Source of the DNA: Chryseobacterium turcicum | GTDB taxonomy: Bacteria > Bacteroidota > Bacteroidia > Flavobacteriales > Weeksellaceae | Assembly (NCBI RefSeq): GCF_021010565.1 | Contig: NZ_JAJNAY010000001.1 | Coordinates: forward strand, 2,894,001 to 2,958,000 | Length of the DNA stretch: 64,000 bases | Reading direction: 5' to 3' | Shown: one piece after another, positions 14,867-24,004 of the stretch | How positions within the stretch are numbered: the stretch's first letter is position 1 | Layout: each line of letters starts with the position of its first letter | Position numbers and translations under genes: made by a program | Notes under the pieces: model-generated | The model's input: only the letters and a program-made list of their open reading frames with translations | What the model was told of the DNA's origin: nothing | Database searches by the model: none

Positions 14867-17800
14867 TTATTTAAAATATTCAACTCCGTTTTTAAAGATA
14901 TTATGATAATTCGCTGTTGGAATATTTTTCATCAAACCTTCTGCAAAACGTTCAGGGTGTCCCATTCTACCATATATTTTTCCACATGGGCTCGTAATTC
15001 CTTCAATTCCGAATAATGAATTATTTGGATTAAAAGGCATTCCGTGAGCGATGTTTCCTTCTAAATCTAAGTATTGAGTCGCAATCTGTCCGTTTTCATA
15101 CAACTTCTGAATCTCTTCTTTTGAAGCCATAAAACGACCTTCACCATGAGAAATCGGAATTGTATAAACTTGTCCTTTCATTCCTTTCAACCAAGGTGAT
15201 TCGTCATTCAGAACTTTCACGTTCACCATTTGAGAAATATGTCTTCTGATAGCGTTATGAGCTAACGTAGGAGAATTTTCATCTAAGTCTTTGATTCTAC
15301 CATAAGGTAATAACCCTGACTTCACCAAAGCCTGGAAACCGTTGCAGATTCCGATAATCATTCCGTCTCTGTCTAGCAATTCGTGAACAGCATTTCTCAT
15401 CTTCTCATTCTTCAAAACATTCACGATAAACTTAGCAGAACCGTCCGGTTCGTCACCTGCAGAAAACCCTCCAGAGAATGCTAAAATCTGTGACTGTTTA
15501 ATTTCTTCAACCCACGCATCGATGCTTTCATCAAGCAATTGATGATTGATATTTTTCAACGGTAAACTGTTTACAACTGCACCTTCTTTTGCAAATGCAT
15601 TCAGCGTATCATATTCACAGTTTGTTCCCGGAAACACAGGAGCAAAAACTCTTGGCTTCGCCATCCCATGTTTTTTAATAATGATATTCCTTGGGTTGAT
15701 TGAGTTTACTTTCTCATCAATCTCAACCGTCAATTTTTCTTTTTCAACCGTTGGAAAAAGGTTTTCAAAAGTATTTGTATTTGCTTCAAGTAATTTTTCG
15801 ATTTCAAAATTCAAATTACTGATTTTCAAAATATTTGAACTTTTAACTTCACCAATCAATTGAAGTTCAACAGAACTTAATTCTTCAGTTGATTCAATGA
15901 TTAAACTTCCAATATTTTTAGCTAATAAAACTTTCTCATCAGCGATATTTATTTCAGCACCTAATCTGTTTCCGAAGCTCATTTTCGCTAAAGCAACGGC
16001 AACTCCACCTTCTTTAATTGTTTTCACAGAAACGATTTTTCCGGCTTTGATATTTTCAAAAACCAATTCAAAAACAGCTTTTAATTTATCGTAGTTTGGA
16101 AGTCCGTTTTCTTGAGCGATATGATTAAAGAAATATAATTTATTTCCTGCCTGTTTAAATTCCGGAGAGATTATATTTTTCTTTTCTCCGTTTGCACAAG
16201 CGAAAGAAATCAAGGTTGGCGGAACATTCAAATCTTGGTATGTACCACTCATTGAATCTTTACCACCAATTGCTGCTAAACCGAAATTAATCTGAGCATC
16301 ATAAGCTCCAAGTAAAGAAGCCAAAGGTTTCCCCCATTTTTCAGGACTCTGACCTAGTTTCTCAAAATACTCCTGGAAACTGAATCTGATATTTTTGTAA
16401 TCGCCACCCATCGCAACGATTTTAGCAACACTTTCTACAACAGCATAAGAAGCTCCTAGCAATGAGTTTTGCTTTGAAATTTCAGCATCAAATCCCCAAC
16501 TTGCCAAAGAAACCGTTTCGATATTTTTTGCGCCTAAAATTGGTAGCGTTTGAGCACTACCTTCCATTAAAGTTTGCTGGTATTTTCCACCTAAAGGCAT
16601 CGCAACCGTAGTCGCACCAATCGATGAATCAAACATTTCTAGCAAACCTTTTTGAGAAGCAACGTTTTTATCGCTTAATATTTTTAAGAAATTCTCTTCA
16701 TTGAATGTCAAAGTTTCTTCTTTAACTTCTTCTAAATGAGTAATTTTTGCTTCCTGAGTTTTTGAACAACCATTTGTATCTAAAAAGGCTCTTGAAAGGT
16801 CAACAATCATATCACCCTTCCAGAACATCTGCATTCTTCCTGAATCTGTCACTTTTGCCACTTCAACAGCCACAATGTTTTCAGCTTCACAGAATTTGAT
16901 AAATTGTTCTTTATCTTTTGGCTCAACCACAACCGCCATTCTTTCCTGAGATTCAGAAATAGCCAATTCAGTTCCGTTCAAACCTTCATATTTTAAAGGT
17001 AAAACATCTAAATTAACCTCCAAAGAATCAGCGATTTCACCGATTGCCACAGAAACACCTCCAGCACCGAAGTCGTTAGATTTTTTAATCAATCTCGTCA
17101 CTTCAGGATTTCTGAATAATCTCTGGATTTTACGTTCTTCAACAGCATTTCCTTTCTGAACTTCAGAACTCATCGTGTGGATAGAAGTTTCGTCTTGTTC
17201 TTTAGAACTTCCGCTTGCTCCACCAACTCCGTCACGACCAGTCGCGCCTCCTAAAATGATGATAGAATCACCAGCTTCAGGCTTTTCACGTCTTACCCAA
17301 TCCACAGGAACGGCTCCGGCAACGAAACCAACTTCCATTCTTTTTGCTTTGTATCCTTCATCATAGATTTCGGAAACCATTGTAGTCGCCAAACCGATTT
17401 GATTACCGTAAGAAGAATATCCGTTTGCAGCCTGTTTTGTGATTGTTTTTTGAGGTAATTTACCCGGAAGAGTTTTATCAACTGATTCTAAAACATCAGC
17501 AGCACCCGTTAATCTCATCGCCTGGAAAACGAAAGAACGCCCAGACAAAGGGTCTCTAATTGCACCACCTAAGCAAGTTGACGCCCCACCAAAAGGCTCG
17601 ATTTCGGTTGGGTGATTGTGCGTTTCATTTTTGAATAATAAATACCAAGGTTCTTTTTTACCATCGTATTCAGCTTCAATTTGGATGGTACAAGCGTTGA
17701 TTTCATCAGAAACTACCAAGTTATCCAATTGACCTGTTTTATGGAAATATCTTCCGCAAACTGTTGCCAAATCCATCAAAGAAATTGGTTTTAATTCGCG

Positions 17801-18559
17801 TCCTAAGAATTTTCTTTTTTCGATATAATCATTGAAAATCGTTTCCAATGTATGTTTAAATTGTCCTTCAAATTCAATATTTGACAATTCTGTTTCAAAT
17901 GTAGTATGACGACAGTGGTCGCTCCAATACGTGTCTAAAACTTTAAGTTCAGTTTCTGTAGGATTTCTTTCTTCCGTTTTAAAATATTCCTGAATGAATT
18001 TTAAGTCATCCAATCCTAATGCAAAACCGTGATTATTAAAGAATTCTTCCAATTGAGCATCATCAAAATCAATGAAACCTTCGTGAACAATTACTTTCGA
18101 CGGCGTTTCTTCTGCAGGAATATCCAAAATAGATAAATCTTTTTCCTGAGATTCTACTTTATTGATTAAAAGGTCTTTGATTTTTGTTAAATCAGAATCG
18201 GAAACTCCTTCAAATTCGATTAATTTTCCGCTTCTTACTTTAGACTTCTCATTTCCAGTCAATAAAGCGATACATTGTTGCGCAGAATCGGCACGTTGGT
18301 CGTATTGTCCCGGTAAAAATTCTAATGCGAAATAAATTCCTTGTGCAGGGTTTTCTTCGATTAAAATATCAGTAACTGGGTCTACAAAAGTACTGTTAAC
18401 TACTTTTTCGAATTCACCATCATTTAAACCAAAAATATCGTAAACGTTATACACCTTTACGCTTTGGATAGACGGAACAACCGCTTTTACTTCATCAAAA
18501 ATTTTTGGACTTTCTACATCGAAAATCTCTCTTTTTTCTACGAAAATTCTTTTGTTCAT
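14867..18559 (-). CDS. purL: Phosphoribosylformylglycinamidine synthase (large single-chain form)
   Basis: A 1230-residue enzyme of purine synthesis that converts FGAR, glutamine and ATP to FGAM. The synthetase core is evident (YWSDHCRHTTFETEL near residue 210, KNETHNHPTEIEPFGGASTC, GGATGRDGVGGASGSS). The C-terminal 260 or so residues are a glutamine amidotransferase: FPGTNCEYDTL, nucleophile Cys1072 in GICNGFQALV, and the ISHGEGRF and GHPERFAE segments that hold the catalytic His and Glu. This is the proteobacterial-type fused form, slightly shorter than the E. coli enzyme. It lies in the same orientation as purB, from which it is separated by a nuclease gene. Confidence 0.97.
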   Translation of the reverse strand: MNKRIFVEKREIFDVESPKIFDEVKAVVPSIQSVKVYNVYDIFGLNDGEFEKVVNSTFVDPVTDILIEENPAQGIYFALEFLPGQYDQRADSAQQCIALLTGNEKSKVRSGKLIEFEGVSDSDLTKIKDLLINKVESQEKDLSILDIPAEETPSKVIVHEGFIDFDDAQLEEFFNNHGFALGLDDLKFIQEYFKTEERNPTETELKVLDTYWSDHCRHTTFETELSNIEFEGQFKHTLETIFNDYIEKRKFLGRELKPISLMDLATVCGRYFHKTGQLDNLVVSDEINACTIQIEAEYDGKKEPWYLLFKNETHNHPTEIEPFGGASTCLGGAIRDPLSGRSFVFQAMRLTGAADVLESVDKTLPGKLPQKTITKQAANGYSSYGNQIGLATTMVSEIYDEGYKAKRMEVGFVAGAVPVDWVRREKPEAGDSIIILGGATGRDGVGGASGSSKEQDETSIHTMSSEVQKGNAVEERKIQRLFRNPEVTRLIKKSNDFGAGGVSVAIGEIADSLEVNLDVLPLKYEGLNGTELAISESQERMAVVVEPKDKEQFIKFCEAENIVAVEVAKVTDSGRMQMFWKGDMIVDLSRAFLDTNGCSKTQEAKITHLEEVKEETLTFNEENFLKILSDKNVASQKGLLEMFDSSIGATTVAMPLGGKYQQTLMEGSAQTLPILGAKNIETVSLASWGFDAEISKQNSLLGASYAVVESVAKIVAMGGDYKNIRFSFQEYFEKLGQSPEKWGKPLASLLGAYDAQINFGLAAIGGKDSMSGTYQDLNVPPTLISFACANGEKKNIISPEFKQAGNKLYFFNHIAQENGLPNYDKLKAVFELVFENIKAGKIVSVKTIKEGGVAVALAKMSFGNRLGAEINIADEKVLLAKNIGSLIIESTEELSSVELQLIGEVKSSNILKISNLNFEIEKLLEANTNTFENLFPTVEKEKLTVEIDEKVNSINPRNIIIKKHGMAKPRVFAPVFPGTNCEYDTLNAFAKEGAVVNSLPLKNINHQLLDESIDAWVEEIKQSQILAFSGGFSAGDEPDGSAKFIVNVLKNEKMRNAVHELLDRDGMIIGICNGFQALVKSGLLPYGRIKDLDENSPTLAHNAIRRHISQMVNVKVLNDESPWLKGMKGQVYTIPISHGEGRFMASKEEIQKLYENGQIATQYLDLEGNIAHGMPFNPNNSLFGIEGITSPCGKIYGRMGHPERFAEGLMKNIPTANYHNIFKNGVEYFK

Positions 18560-18644
18560 TTTTATAGATATAAGATTTTAGTTTTCATTCTAAAATCATT
18601 TATTAGATTTATTAATTTTATTTAAATCAACTGCGCAACTCTGT

Positions 18645-19724
18645 TTATTGAGCAGTATTCATCACATTTTCCACTTCTTCTATCAGCTTTTGCTTATCTG
18701 GCAAAACAGTGATATATTTTGAAGCAAAAAGATTATTTTCAAATCCACCCAAAATATATTCTGCAGTAATTTCGTCTTTTTCAGCACAAAGAATAATTCC
18801 TATTGGTGGATTGTCATTCTCGTCATTCACCTCTGTTTTATAATAATTAAGATAGGTATTTAGTTGTCCACCATCCGCAATATTTAGTTTTGTGGTTTTC
18901 AATTCTATCAAAATATAGCATTGCAATATTTTATTATAAAAAACCATATCAACATAATAATGTGTATTGTTGATAGTTATACGTTGTTGAGAGCCGACAA
19001 ACATAAAACCTTTACCCAATTCTAACAAAAAGTCTTCGATATGCCGGATGAGTTTCCTTTCTAAATCTTTTTCAAGGATAGGTTTATTCTCAGGAATTCC
19101 CAAAAACTCAAAAACATAAGGACTTTTAAGAATATCTTCAGCCTTAGTTAGTTCTTGGCCTTTATTTGATAATTCTAAAACCTTTTCTTTGTTAGATTTT
19201 CCTTGAGAGAGTAAAAGCCTTTCATAAAGAGAACTATCAATTTGTCTTTTCAATTCACGAATAGACCAATGAGAGTTTACTGTTTCTTTTTCGTAAAAAC
19301 TTCTTTTCGATTTATCTTCAATAATGAGTAACTCGCAAATATGTGTCCAAGTAAGTTGTATTGAAGACAAGAAAAGATTTTCATCAAACTGTCCAGTCGG
19401 TGACTGGACACTTGAGTATTCTAGATAAAACTTCCTCATATTGAAAAGATTAGAACGAGAAAAACCTTTTCCAATCTCTTTAGTCAACAATTTAGATAGC
19501 TTCAGAATAATCTGTCTGGATGTGGAATAATCAATATCATTTCTCCTTTCAGCTTCCACAATTTCTTTCCCAATTTCCCAGTAGGTAAGTATCAGTTCCC
19601 GGTTTATTCGTTGATACGCATTTGACCGAGCTTTAAGAACAATAGATTTAATGTTCTCAAGCAGATTTACATCAATGGCGGACAAATGATTATCTTCCTT
19701 CATAATTTTCTCAGGAACGGTCAT
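18645..19724 (-). CDS. PDDEXK nuclease domain protein (YhcG/DUF1016 family)
   Basis: A 359-residue protein. The N-terminal half is the helical DUF1016 region (YWEIGKEIVEAE, GKGFSRSNLFNMRKFYLEY, LTWTHICELLII). The C-terminal half is a PD-(D/E)XK nuclease with Asp259 in HYYVDMVFYN and Glu274-x-Lys276 in YILIELKTT, so the catalytic residues are intact. Family members are cytoplasmic and often sit in defence islands or near restriction genes and transposons; their substrate is not well established. It has inserted between purL and purB, is transcribed the same way, and ends 85 bases before purL. Placement suggests horizontal acquisition. Confidence 0.88.
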   Translation of the reverse strand: MTVPEKIMKEDNHLSAIDVNLLENIKSIVLKARSNAYQRINRELILTYWEIGKEIVEAERRNDIDYSTSRQIILKLSKLLTKEIGKGFSRSNLFNMRKFYLEYSSVQSPTGQFDENLFLSSIQLTWTHICELLIIEDKSKRSFYEKETVNSHWSIRELKRQIDSSLYERLLLSQGKSNKEKVLELSNKGQELTKAEDILKSPYVFEFLGIPENKPILEKDLERKLIRHIEDFLLELGKGFMFVGSQQRITINNTHYYVDMVFYNKILQCYILIELKTTKLNIADGGQLNTYLNYYKTEVNDENDNPPIGIILCAEKDEITAEYILGGFENNLFASKYITVLPDKQKLIEEVENVMNTAQ

Positions 19725-19782
19725 TCCAATTACAATTTCACAATACCTCTGTTCAAATAATAAACAAAAATTATTTTTACAA

Positions 19783-19809
19783 AATATGCAGCCGAAAAGA
19801 CTGCATATT
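19783..19809 (-). terminator. Terminator hairpin after purB
   Basis: AATATGCAG (19783-19791) pairs with CTGCATATT (19801-19809), directly after the purB stop at 19812. It separates purB from the nuclease gene downstream. Confidence 0.7.
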
Positions 19810-19811
19810 AT

Positions 19812-21239
19812 TTATACTTTAAGATCAGCTTCTAATCCTATCAGCTCTTTGTTTGCATCAATAATCGGCTGAACTTCATTTGCAATGAATTCTTCCGTTT
19901 GAATAGGTGCAAAACCAATGAAATTTTTAGGATCAAGAACTTCTTTTAATTTTGATTTATCTAATTTTAATGAATCATCATTCAAGATTCTTTCGATAAG
20001 ATCGTTTTCTAGACCTTCTTCTTTTACCTTTTTAGATGCTTCCATAGAATGAACTCTGATTACTTCGTGAATTTCCTGACGGTCACCACCAGCTTTCACT
20101 TCTTCCATGATGATGTATTCTGTCGCCATGAAAGGAAGTTCTTCCATAATATGTTTGTTGATTCTGTTCGGATAAACCACGATTCCGTTCATGATGTTAT
20201 TCCAAATCAATAGAATTGCATCAACCGCTAAAAACGCTTGAGGAATGGTTAATCTCTTGTTTGCAGAATCGTCCAATGTTCTTTCAAACCATTGTGTTGA
20301 AGCAACCATTGCAGAACTTGTCGTTAAAGACATTACGTATTTTGCCAATGCTCCGATTCTTTCGCTTCTCATCGGGTTACGCTTGTAAGCCATTGCAGAT
20401 GAACCGATTTGGTTTTTCTCGAACGGCTCTTCAATTTCTTTCAAATTTTGAAGTAAACGTAAATCGTTTGTGAATTTATGTGCAGATTGTGCGATATTAC
20501 CTAATAAGGCAACCACTTTTGCATCGATTTTTCTATCGTAAGTCTGTCCTGAAACGCCGAATACTTTTTCGAAACCGAATCTCTTTGACAATTCTTTATC
20601 TAAATGTTTTACTTTAGAATAATCACCGTTGAAAAGCTCCAAGAAACTTGCTGCAGTTCCGGTTGTTCCTTTTACACCTCTGAATCTTAATGTTTCCAAG
20701 AAGAAATCAAGCTCTTCGATGTCAAGAACTAAACTTTGTAACCAAAGTGTTGCTCTTTTTCCAACAGTTGTTAACTGAGCTGGTTGGAAGTGAGTGAATC
20801 CTAAAGTTGGAAGGTCTTTATATTGAATTGAAAAATCAGCAAGATTCTTCATCACGTTCACCAACTTTTTCTTTAAAATTAAAAGTCCGTCACGGATCTG
20901 AATTAAATCTGTATTGTCTCCTACAAACGCCGAAGTTGCTCCTAAGTGAATAATTCCCTTTGCAGAAGGCGCCACATCACCATAAGCGTGAACGTGAGCC
21001 ATTACATCGTGACGGAATTTTTTCTCGTATTCTGCTGCTTTATCGTAATCGATATTGTCAACATTCGCTTTCAACTCAGCAATTTGCTCGTCTGTAATTT
21101 CAAGACCTAAGTCTTTTTCGATTTCAGCCAGAGCAATCCAAAGCTTTCTCCAATTCTGGAATTTATTGTTGTGTGAAAAGTTAAACAACATCTCTTCGCT
21201 TGAATAGCGTTCTTCCAAAGGATTTTTGTAGGAATTCAT
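19812..21239 (-). CDS. purB: Adenylosuccinate lyase
   Basis: A 475-residue enzyme of the fumarase/aspartase superfamily that cleaves SAICAR and adenylosuccinate in purine synthesis. The superfamily signature SSAMAYKRNPMRSERIG is present at about residues 281-297, with the usual front blocks (MAHVHAYGDVAPSAKGIIHL, LGATSAFVGDNTDLIQIRD) and GFTHFQPAQLTTVGKR. Length and motifs are those of the longer, eukaryote-like branch used by Bacteroidetes. It has its own -7 element upstream and a terminator downstream, so it is probably monocistronic. Confidence 0.96.
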   Translation of the reverse strand: MNSYKNPLEERYSSEEMLFNFSHNNKFQNWRKLWIALAEIEKDLGLEITDEQIAELKANVDNIDYDKAAEYEKKFRHDVMAHVHAYGDVAPSAKGIIHLGATSAFVGDNTDLIQIRDGLLILKKKLVNVMKNLADFSIQYKDLPTLGFTHFQPAQLTTVGKRATLWLQSLVLDIEELDFFLETLRFRGVKGTTGTAASFLELFNGDYSKVKHLDKELSKRFGFEKVFGVSGQTYDRKIDAKVVALLGNIAQSAHKFTNDLRLLQNLKEIEEPFEKNQIGSSAMAYKRNPMRSERIGALAKYVMSLTTSSAMVASTQWFERTLDDSANKRLTIPQAFLAVDAILLIWNNIMNGIVVYPNRINKHIMEELPFMATEYIIMEEVKAGGDRQEIHEVIRVHSMEASKKVKEEGLENDLIERILNDDSLKLDKSKLKEVLDPKNFIGFAPIQTEEFIANEVQPIIDANKELIGLEADLKV

Positions 21240-21265
21240 TTCTTTACTTTTACTTTTTAGATATG

Positions 21266-21273
21266 CAAAAATA
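21266..21273 (-). promoter_or_regulatory. Candidate -7 element for purB (TATTTTTG)
   Basis: CAAAAATA on the plus strand, 27 bases before the purB start codon, is a full TAnnTTTG match. Confidence 0.5.
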
Positions 21274-21360
21274 AGGATTTTCGGTGAGAGATAAAAATCG
21301 TGATGTTGGTTTTAAATTTTGTTTAAATCAAACTTATTTTAATCGATTTAAAATTCATTT

Positions 21361-21819
21361 TTAGTTCAGATAAATTCCAAAAAACCACGTCCAGGCTATT
21401 AAAATAATCTGCATAGGAATTCTTTCTTTATACAGATAGCTCATTCCGGGACCCGAATAATCTGCTTTAAAAAGATTGACTTTTTTTCTTGATGAATTAA
21501 TATTCGCAATAAAAACTAACACCAAAAAGATAATCAACAAAATTGAAGTCAGCTCACGAATTGAAGGAATCATCAAACCAATTCCTGCCGCAATTTCGAT
21601 AATACCGGTAAAGTAAACCCAAAACATTTTTGCAGGCATAAATTCAGGAATCATTAAAGCCATTCCTTTTTGGAATTTAAAATGAGCAAAACCTGTGAAT
21701 AGTATAAAAACTGCCATTCCGAGGTTTCCTGAAAAGAGAAAGTTCCAGTTTCCCTGAAAGATTTTTGTCCCCAGTAGCGCTAAAGCAAATGTTATGAAAA
21801 GGATTGATAGTAGTTTCAT
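21361..21819 (-). CDS. DoxX family membrane protein
   Basis: A 152-residue protein with four hydrophobic helices and the DoxX-like pattern: G-F-A-H-F-K-F-Q in the second quarter, then a helix with G-I-I-E-I-A-A-G-I-G-L. DoxX-type proteins sit in the inner membrane and have been linked to thiosulfate:quinone oxidoreductase and oxidative stress in other bacteria; no partner of either kind is present here. It is the last gene of the same-strand series 21361-27337, 122 bases downstream of an SRPBCC gene with a terminator in between, so probably separately transcribed. Confidence 0.8.
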   Translation of the reverse strand: MKLLSILFITFALALLGTKIFQGNWNFLFSGNLGMAVFILFTGFAHFKFQKGMALMIPEFMPAKMFWVYFTGIIEIAAGIGLMIPSIRELTSILLIIFLVLVFIANINSSRKKVNLFKADYSGPGMSYLYKERIPMQIILIAWTWFFGIYLN

Positions 21820-21892
21820 GATAATTATTTAGATTCCTACAGATTACGAAGATTTTCGCAGATGATTGAGGATATTTTTTAAAGTTAAATAA

Positions 21893-21920
21893 AAAAGAGG
21901 CTTTCTCTAAAAACCTCTTG
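21893..21920 (-). terminator. Terminator hairpin after the SRPBCC gene at 21942
   Basis: On the minus strand AAGAGG pairs with CCTCTT (with extra imperfect pairing inside), followed by six T. It lies 22 bases past the stop codon. Confidence 0.65.
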
Positions 21921-21941
21921 ATATAAATTATTCAAATCATA

Positions 21942-22394
21942 TTATTTAGATTCGGAAAGATCTTTTACAATCTGTAAGCCTTTTGTAAACCCTTCATTCA
22001 TATGATCTTTCCATTCGCTCTCAGCTTGAACTTCTGCCTGAAGCTTTACCGTTCCGTCATCCAGGGAAATCAGGAAATATTTTTCAAAAGAACCGTTCCA
22101 CTCCATCACTTCTTTGCTTTGGGTGTCTTCGTTTCCGTCTTTATCGACCATTCCCAAATGTTTAAAAACAATCTGATCAGGTTTTTCCAAACTATCAATT
22201 GTAGAAACCATTCCTTCACCATCTGTGTTTGTGAAATAGGTTTTCCCACCGACCTGCCAATCAGATTTCATCAATGAAATAGATTTAGGATTAAAAAATT
22301 TCGTCCATTCAGAGTAGGTTTGGGGAGTCCACAAAACATCCCATATTTTTTCTTTAGGAGCATCAATAATGATATTGTATGATAAATTTTCCAT
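21942..22394 (-). CDS. SRPBCC (AHSA1-like) domain protein
   Basis: A 150-residue START/SRPBCC-fold protein of the AHSA1 type. The hallmark front segment is NIIIDAPKEKIWDVLWTPQT, the middle has GGKTYFTNTDGEGMVST, and a C-terminal helix begins WKDHMNEGFTKGL. These small cytoplasmic proteins form a deep hydrophobic cavity for a lipid-like or aromatic ligand, and few have a proven role. It lies 72 bases downstream of a second SRPBCC gene (22467) of similar length, likely an old duplication. Confidence 0.85.
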   Translation of the reverse strand: MENLSYNIIIDAPKEKIWDVLWTPQTYSEWTKFFNPKSISLMKSDWQVGGKTYFTNTDGEGMVSTIDSLEKPDQIVFKHLGMVDKDGNEDTQSKEVMEWNGSFEKYFLISLDDGTVKLQAEVQAESEWKDHMNEGFTKGLQIVKDLSESK

Positions 22395-22466
22395 GATAAT
22401 GATTTTTTGGCGTGTATTATTTAACTTAAAAAATCATTTGTGTCTTTGAAAGTAATCATCAGTAAA

Positions 22467-22895
22467 TTAAAGCTGATTTTCCGACAGATTCTTCACATTC
22501 TGAAGTGCTGCAGGAAATTTTTCCTCAAAAAAATCTTTGAATTCTGGCGAAGATTTAATTGTGGCTTTTAATATTGTTTCTTCTTCTGTTTCCTCTAAAG
22601 TATAAGTTTCTGTGGCATCACCCCAATCTTGTGGGGTTTCTATCCCATCATAAATTTCACCCAAATGCAGAAAAGTCATCTCTTTATTGGGATCGTTTTT
22701 CAAAACACGGCTGTACATTCCGTTGTTATTAGGATCAAAAAACTTTATAATACTGCCTTCATCCCAAGTTCCCACATAGAAAGAACCTTTTGTGAATGCG
22801 GAAGTCCATTGTCTGTAATGCATATCGTCCCACAGAACGGTCCATATTTTTTCGGGACTTGCATTGATTTTTATTTCAAATTCTAAAACTTCCAT
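22467..22895 (-). CDS. SRPBCC domain protein
   Basis: A 142-residue SRPBCC-fold protein: EIKINASPEKIWTVLWDDMH at the front, GTWDEGSIIKFFDPNNNG in the middle, and FFEEKFPAALQNVKNL as the closing helix. Ligand unknown. Its start codon is directly preceded by an eight-copy TAAACC hexamer repeat that fills the place of the ribosome-binding region and leader, so repeat-length change could tune expression. It resembles the gene just downstream at 21942. Confidence 0.85.
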   Translation of the reverse strand: MEVLEFEIKINASPEKIWTVLWDDMHYRQWTSAFTKGSFYVGTWDEGSIIKFFDPNNNGMYSRVLKNDPNKEMTFLHLGEIYDGIETPQDWGDATETYTLEETEEETILKATIKSSPEFKDFFEEKFPAALQNVKNLSENQL

Positions 22896-22946
22896 GGTTT
22901 AGGTTTAGGTTTAGGTTTAGGTTTAGGTTTAGGTTTAGGTTTAGGT
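22896..22946 (-). repeat. Hexamer simple-sequence repeat (TAAACC)8 at a start codon
   Basis: Eight copies of GGTTTA plus GGT on the plus strand, with no interruption, abut the ATG at 22895. A near-match -7 element (TAATTTTA, plus-strand TAAAATTA at 22945-22952) lies at the far end, so the repeat probably spans the leader. A 6-base unit changes spacing but not reading frame. Confidence 0.9.
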
Positions 22947-22954
22947 AAAATTAT

Positions 22955-23038
22955 TTATACTTCATCAAAATCTTCGCCATTCATGTGGATAATTTCACTG
23001 GTGATAAAACCAACTACACTCTTGACCAAAATTTTCAT
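22955..23038 (-). pseudogene. Possible remnant of a short-chain dehydrogenase C-terminus
   Basis: A short frame of 27 codons contains GFITSEIIHMNGEDFDEV before a TAA. This resembles the end of short-chain dehydrogenases (typically GFITGEIIHVNGG). There is no Rossmann front or active-site YxxxK upstream, where another gene already ends. It could be a decayed fragment left after deletion; a chance resemblance cannot be excluded. Confidence 0.35.
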
Positions 23039-23076
23039 GAAAAAATAACGTCTAACATCCAGCTTTCATCATTCAA

Positions 23077-23940
23077 CTAAGAATTATAAGCTTCTTCTAA
23101 GTCTTTAATCACAATTTTTTGCATTTTCATCATTGCTTGCACTACTTTTTGAGCTTTCAGCTGATCAGAATCGCTCATCAATTCAATGAGTCTTTTGGGT
23201 ACAATTTGCCAGCTCATTCCGAATTTATCTTTTAGCCAACCACACATGCTTTCTCTTCCCCCTTCTGCTGTTAACGAATTCCAAAGGTTATCTGTTTCTT
23301 CCTGATTATTTGTCATAATGACCATAGAAATCCCTTCATTAAAATCAAACTTGTGATCATAAGAATTATCCATGCAAAACATCGAATAACCGTCGATTTC
23401 AAAATGGGCATGCTGTACGTTTTCCGGAATTTCGTGGTTTTCACCATTTACTCCTTCTCCATATTTCAGCACGCTTTCTATTTTTGAGTTTGGAAAAACA
23501 TGAGTGTATAATTCCATTGCTTCTGATGCTTTTCCGTTATTTTGATGAATAAACATTAAAGTCGGAATAATTCTTTGCTCGCTTTTCTTTTCACCTAAAT
23601 ACAATTGCCATGTAACGCCAAATTTATCTCGGATCCAACCATATTTTTTACTCCAAGGATAAGAATCTAACGCCATCAAAACAATTCCTCCGTCTTCCAA
23701 TTGATCCCAATATTTCTGAACTTCGTCTTCCGTTTCACACATCACCATAAACGAAACTGAAGCATTTTTTTCAAAATGAGGGCCACCGTTCAAAAGCATT
23801 ATTTTCTGCCCGAAAATCTCAATATTCATTACAACAGGTGTGTCTGCAGTAATTTTTCCGCCAAATACTTTGCAATAAAACTCTGCAGATTGTTTAGCAT
23901 CACCATCATACCATAAACACGGGAAAATATTGTTATTCAT
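23077..23940 (-). CDS. VOC family protein with two PhnB-like domains
   Basis: A 287-residue protein made of two tandem vicinal-oxygen-chelate domains of the PhnB / 3-demethylubiquinone-methyltransferase-like type. The first (residues 3-125) begins IFPCLWYDGDAKQSAEFYCK and ends in KFGVTWQLYLG. The second (about 135-280) begins IPTLMFIHQNNGKASEAMEL and repeats the pattern to KFGMSWQIVP. The two halves are clearly an internal duplication. Such proteins are dioxygenase-, glyoxalase- or binding-type; metal ligands cannot be assigned with confidence here. It belongs to a cluster of VOC and SRPBCC genes. Confidence 0.85.
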   Translation of the reverse strand: MNNNIFPCLWYDGDAKQSAEFYCKVFGGKITADTPVVMNIEIFGQKIMLLNGGPHFEKNASVSFMVMCETEDEVQKYWDQLEDGGIVLMALDSYPWSKKYGWIRDKFGVTWQLYLGEKKSEQRIIPTLMFIHQNNGKASEAMELYTHVFPNSKIESVLKYGEGVNGENHEIPENVQHAHFEIDGYSMFCMDNSYDHKFDFNEGISMVIMTNNQEETDNLWNSLTAEGGRESMCGWLKDKFGMSWQIVPKRLIELMSDSDQLKAQKVVQAMMKMQKIVIKDLEEAYNS

Positions 23941-24004
23941 TTTTTTTTAACTTAGGATTTATTAAATATTTTTCTGAACCTCTTTTTCTGAGACTCAATT
24001 TATT

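Noticed and set aside
22896..22946. TTTAGGG-like telomere-type repeat
   Set aside because: The unit is GGTTTA and internal to a bacterial gene cluster; it is a simple-sequence repeat in a leader, not a replicon end.
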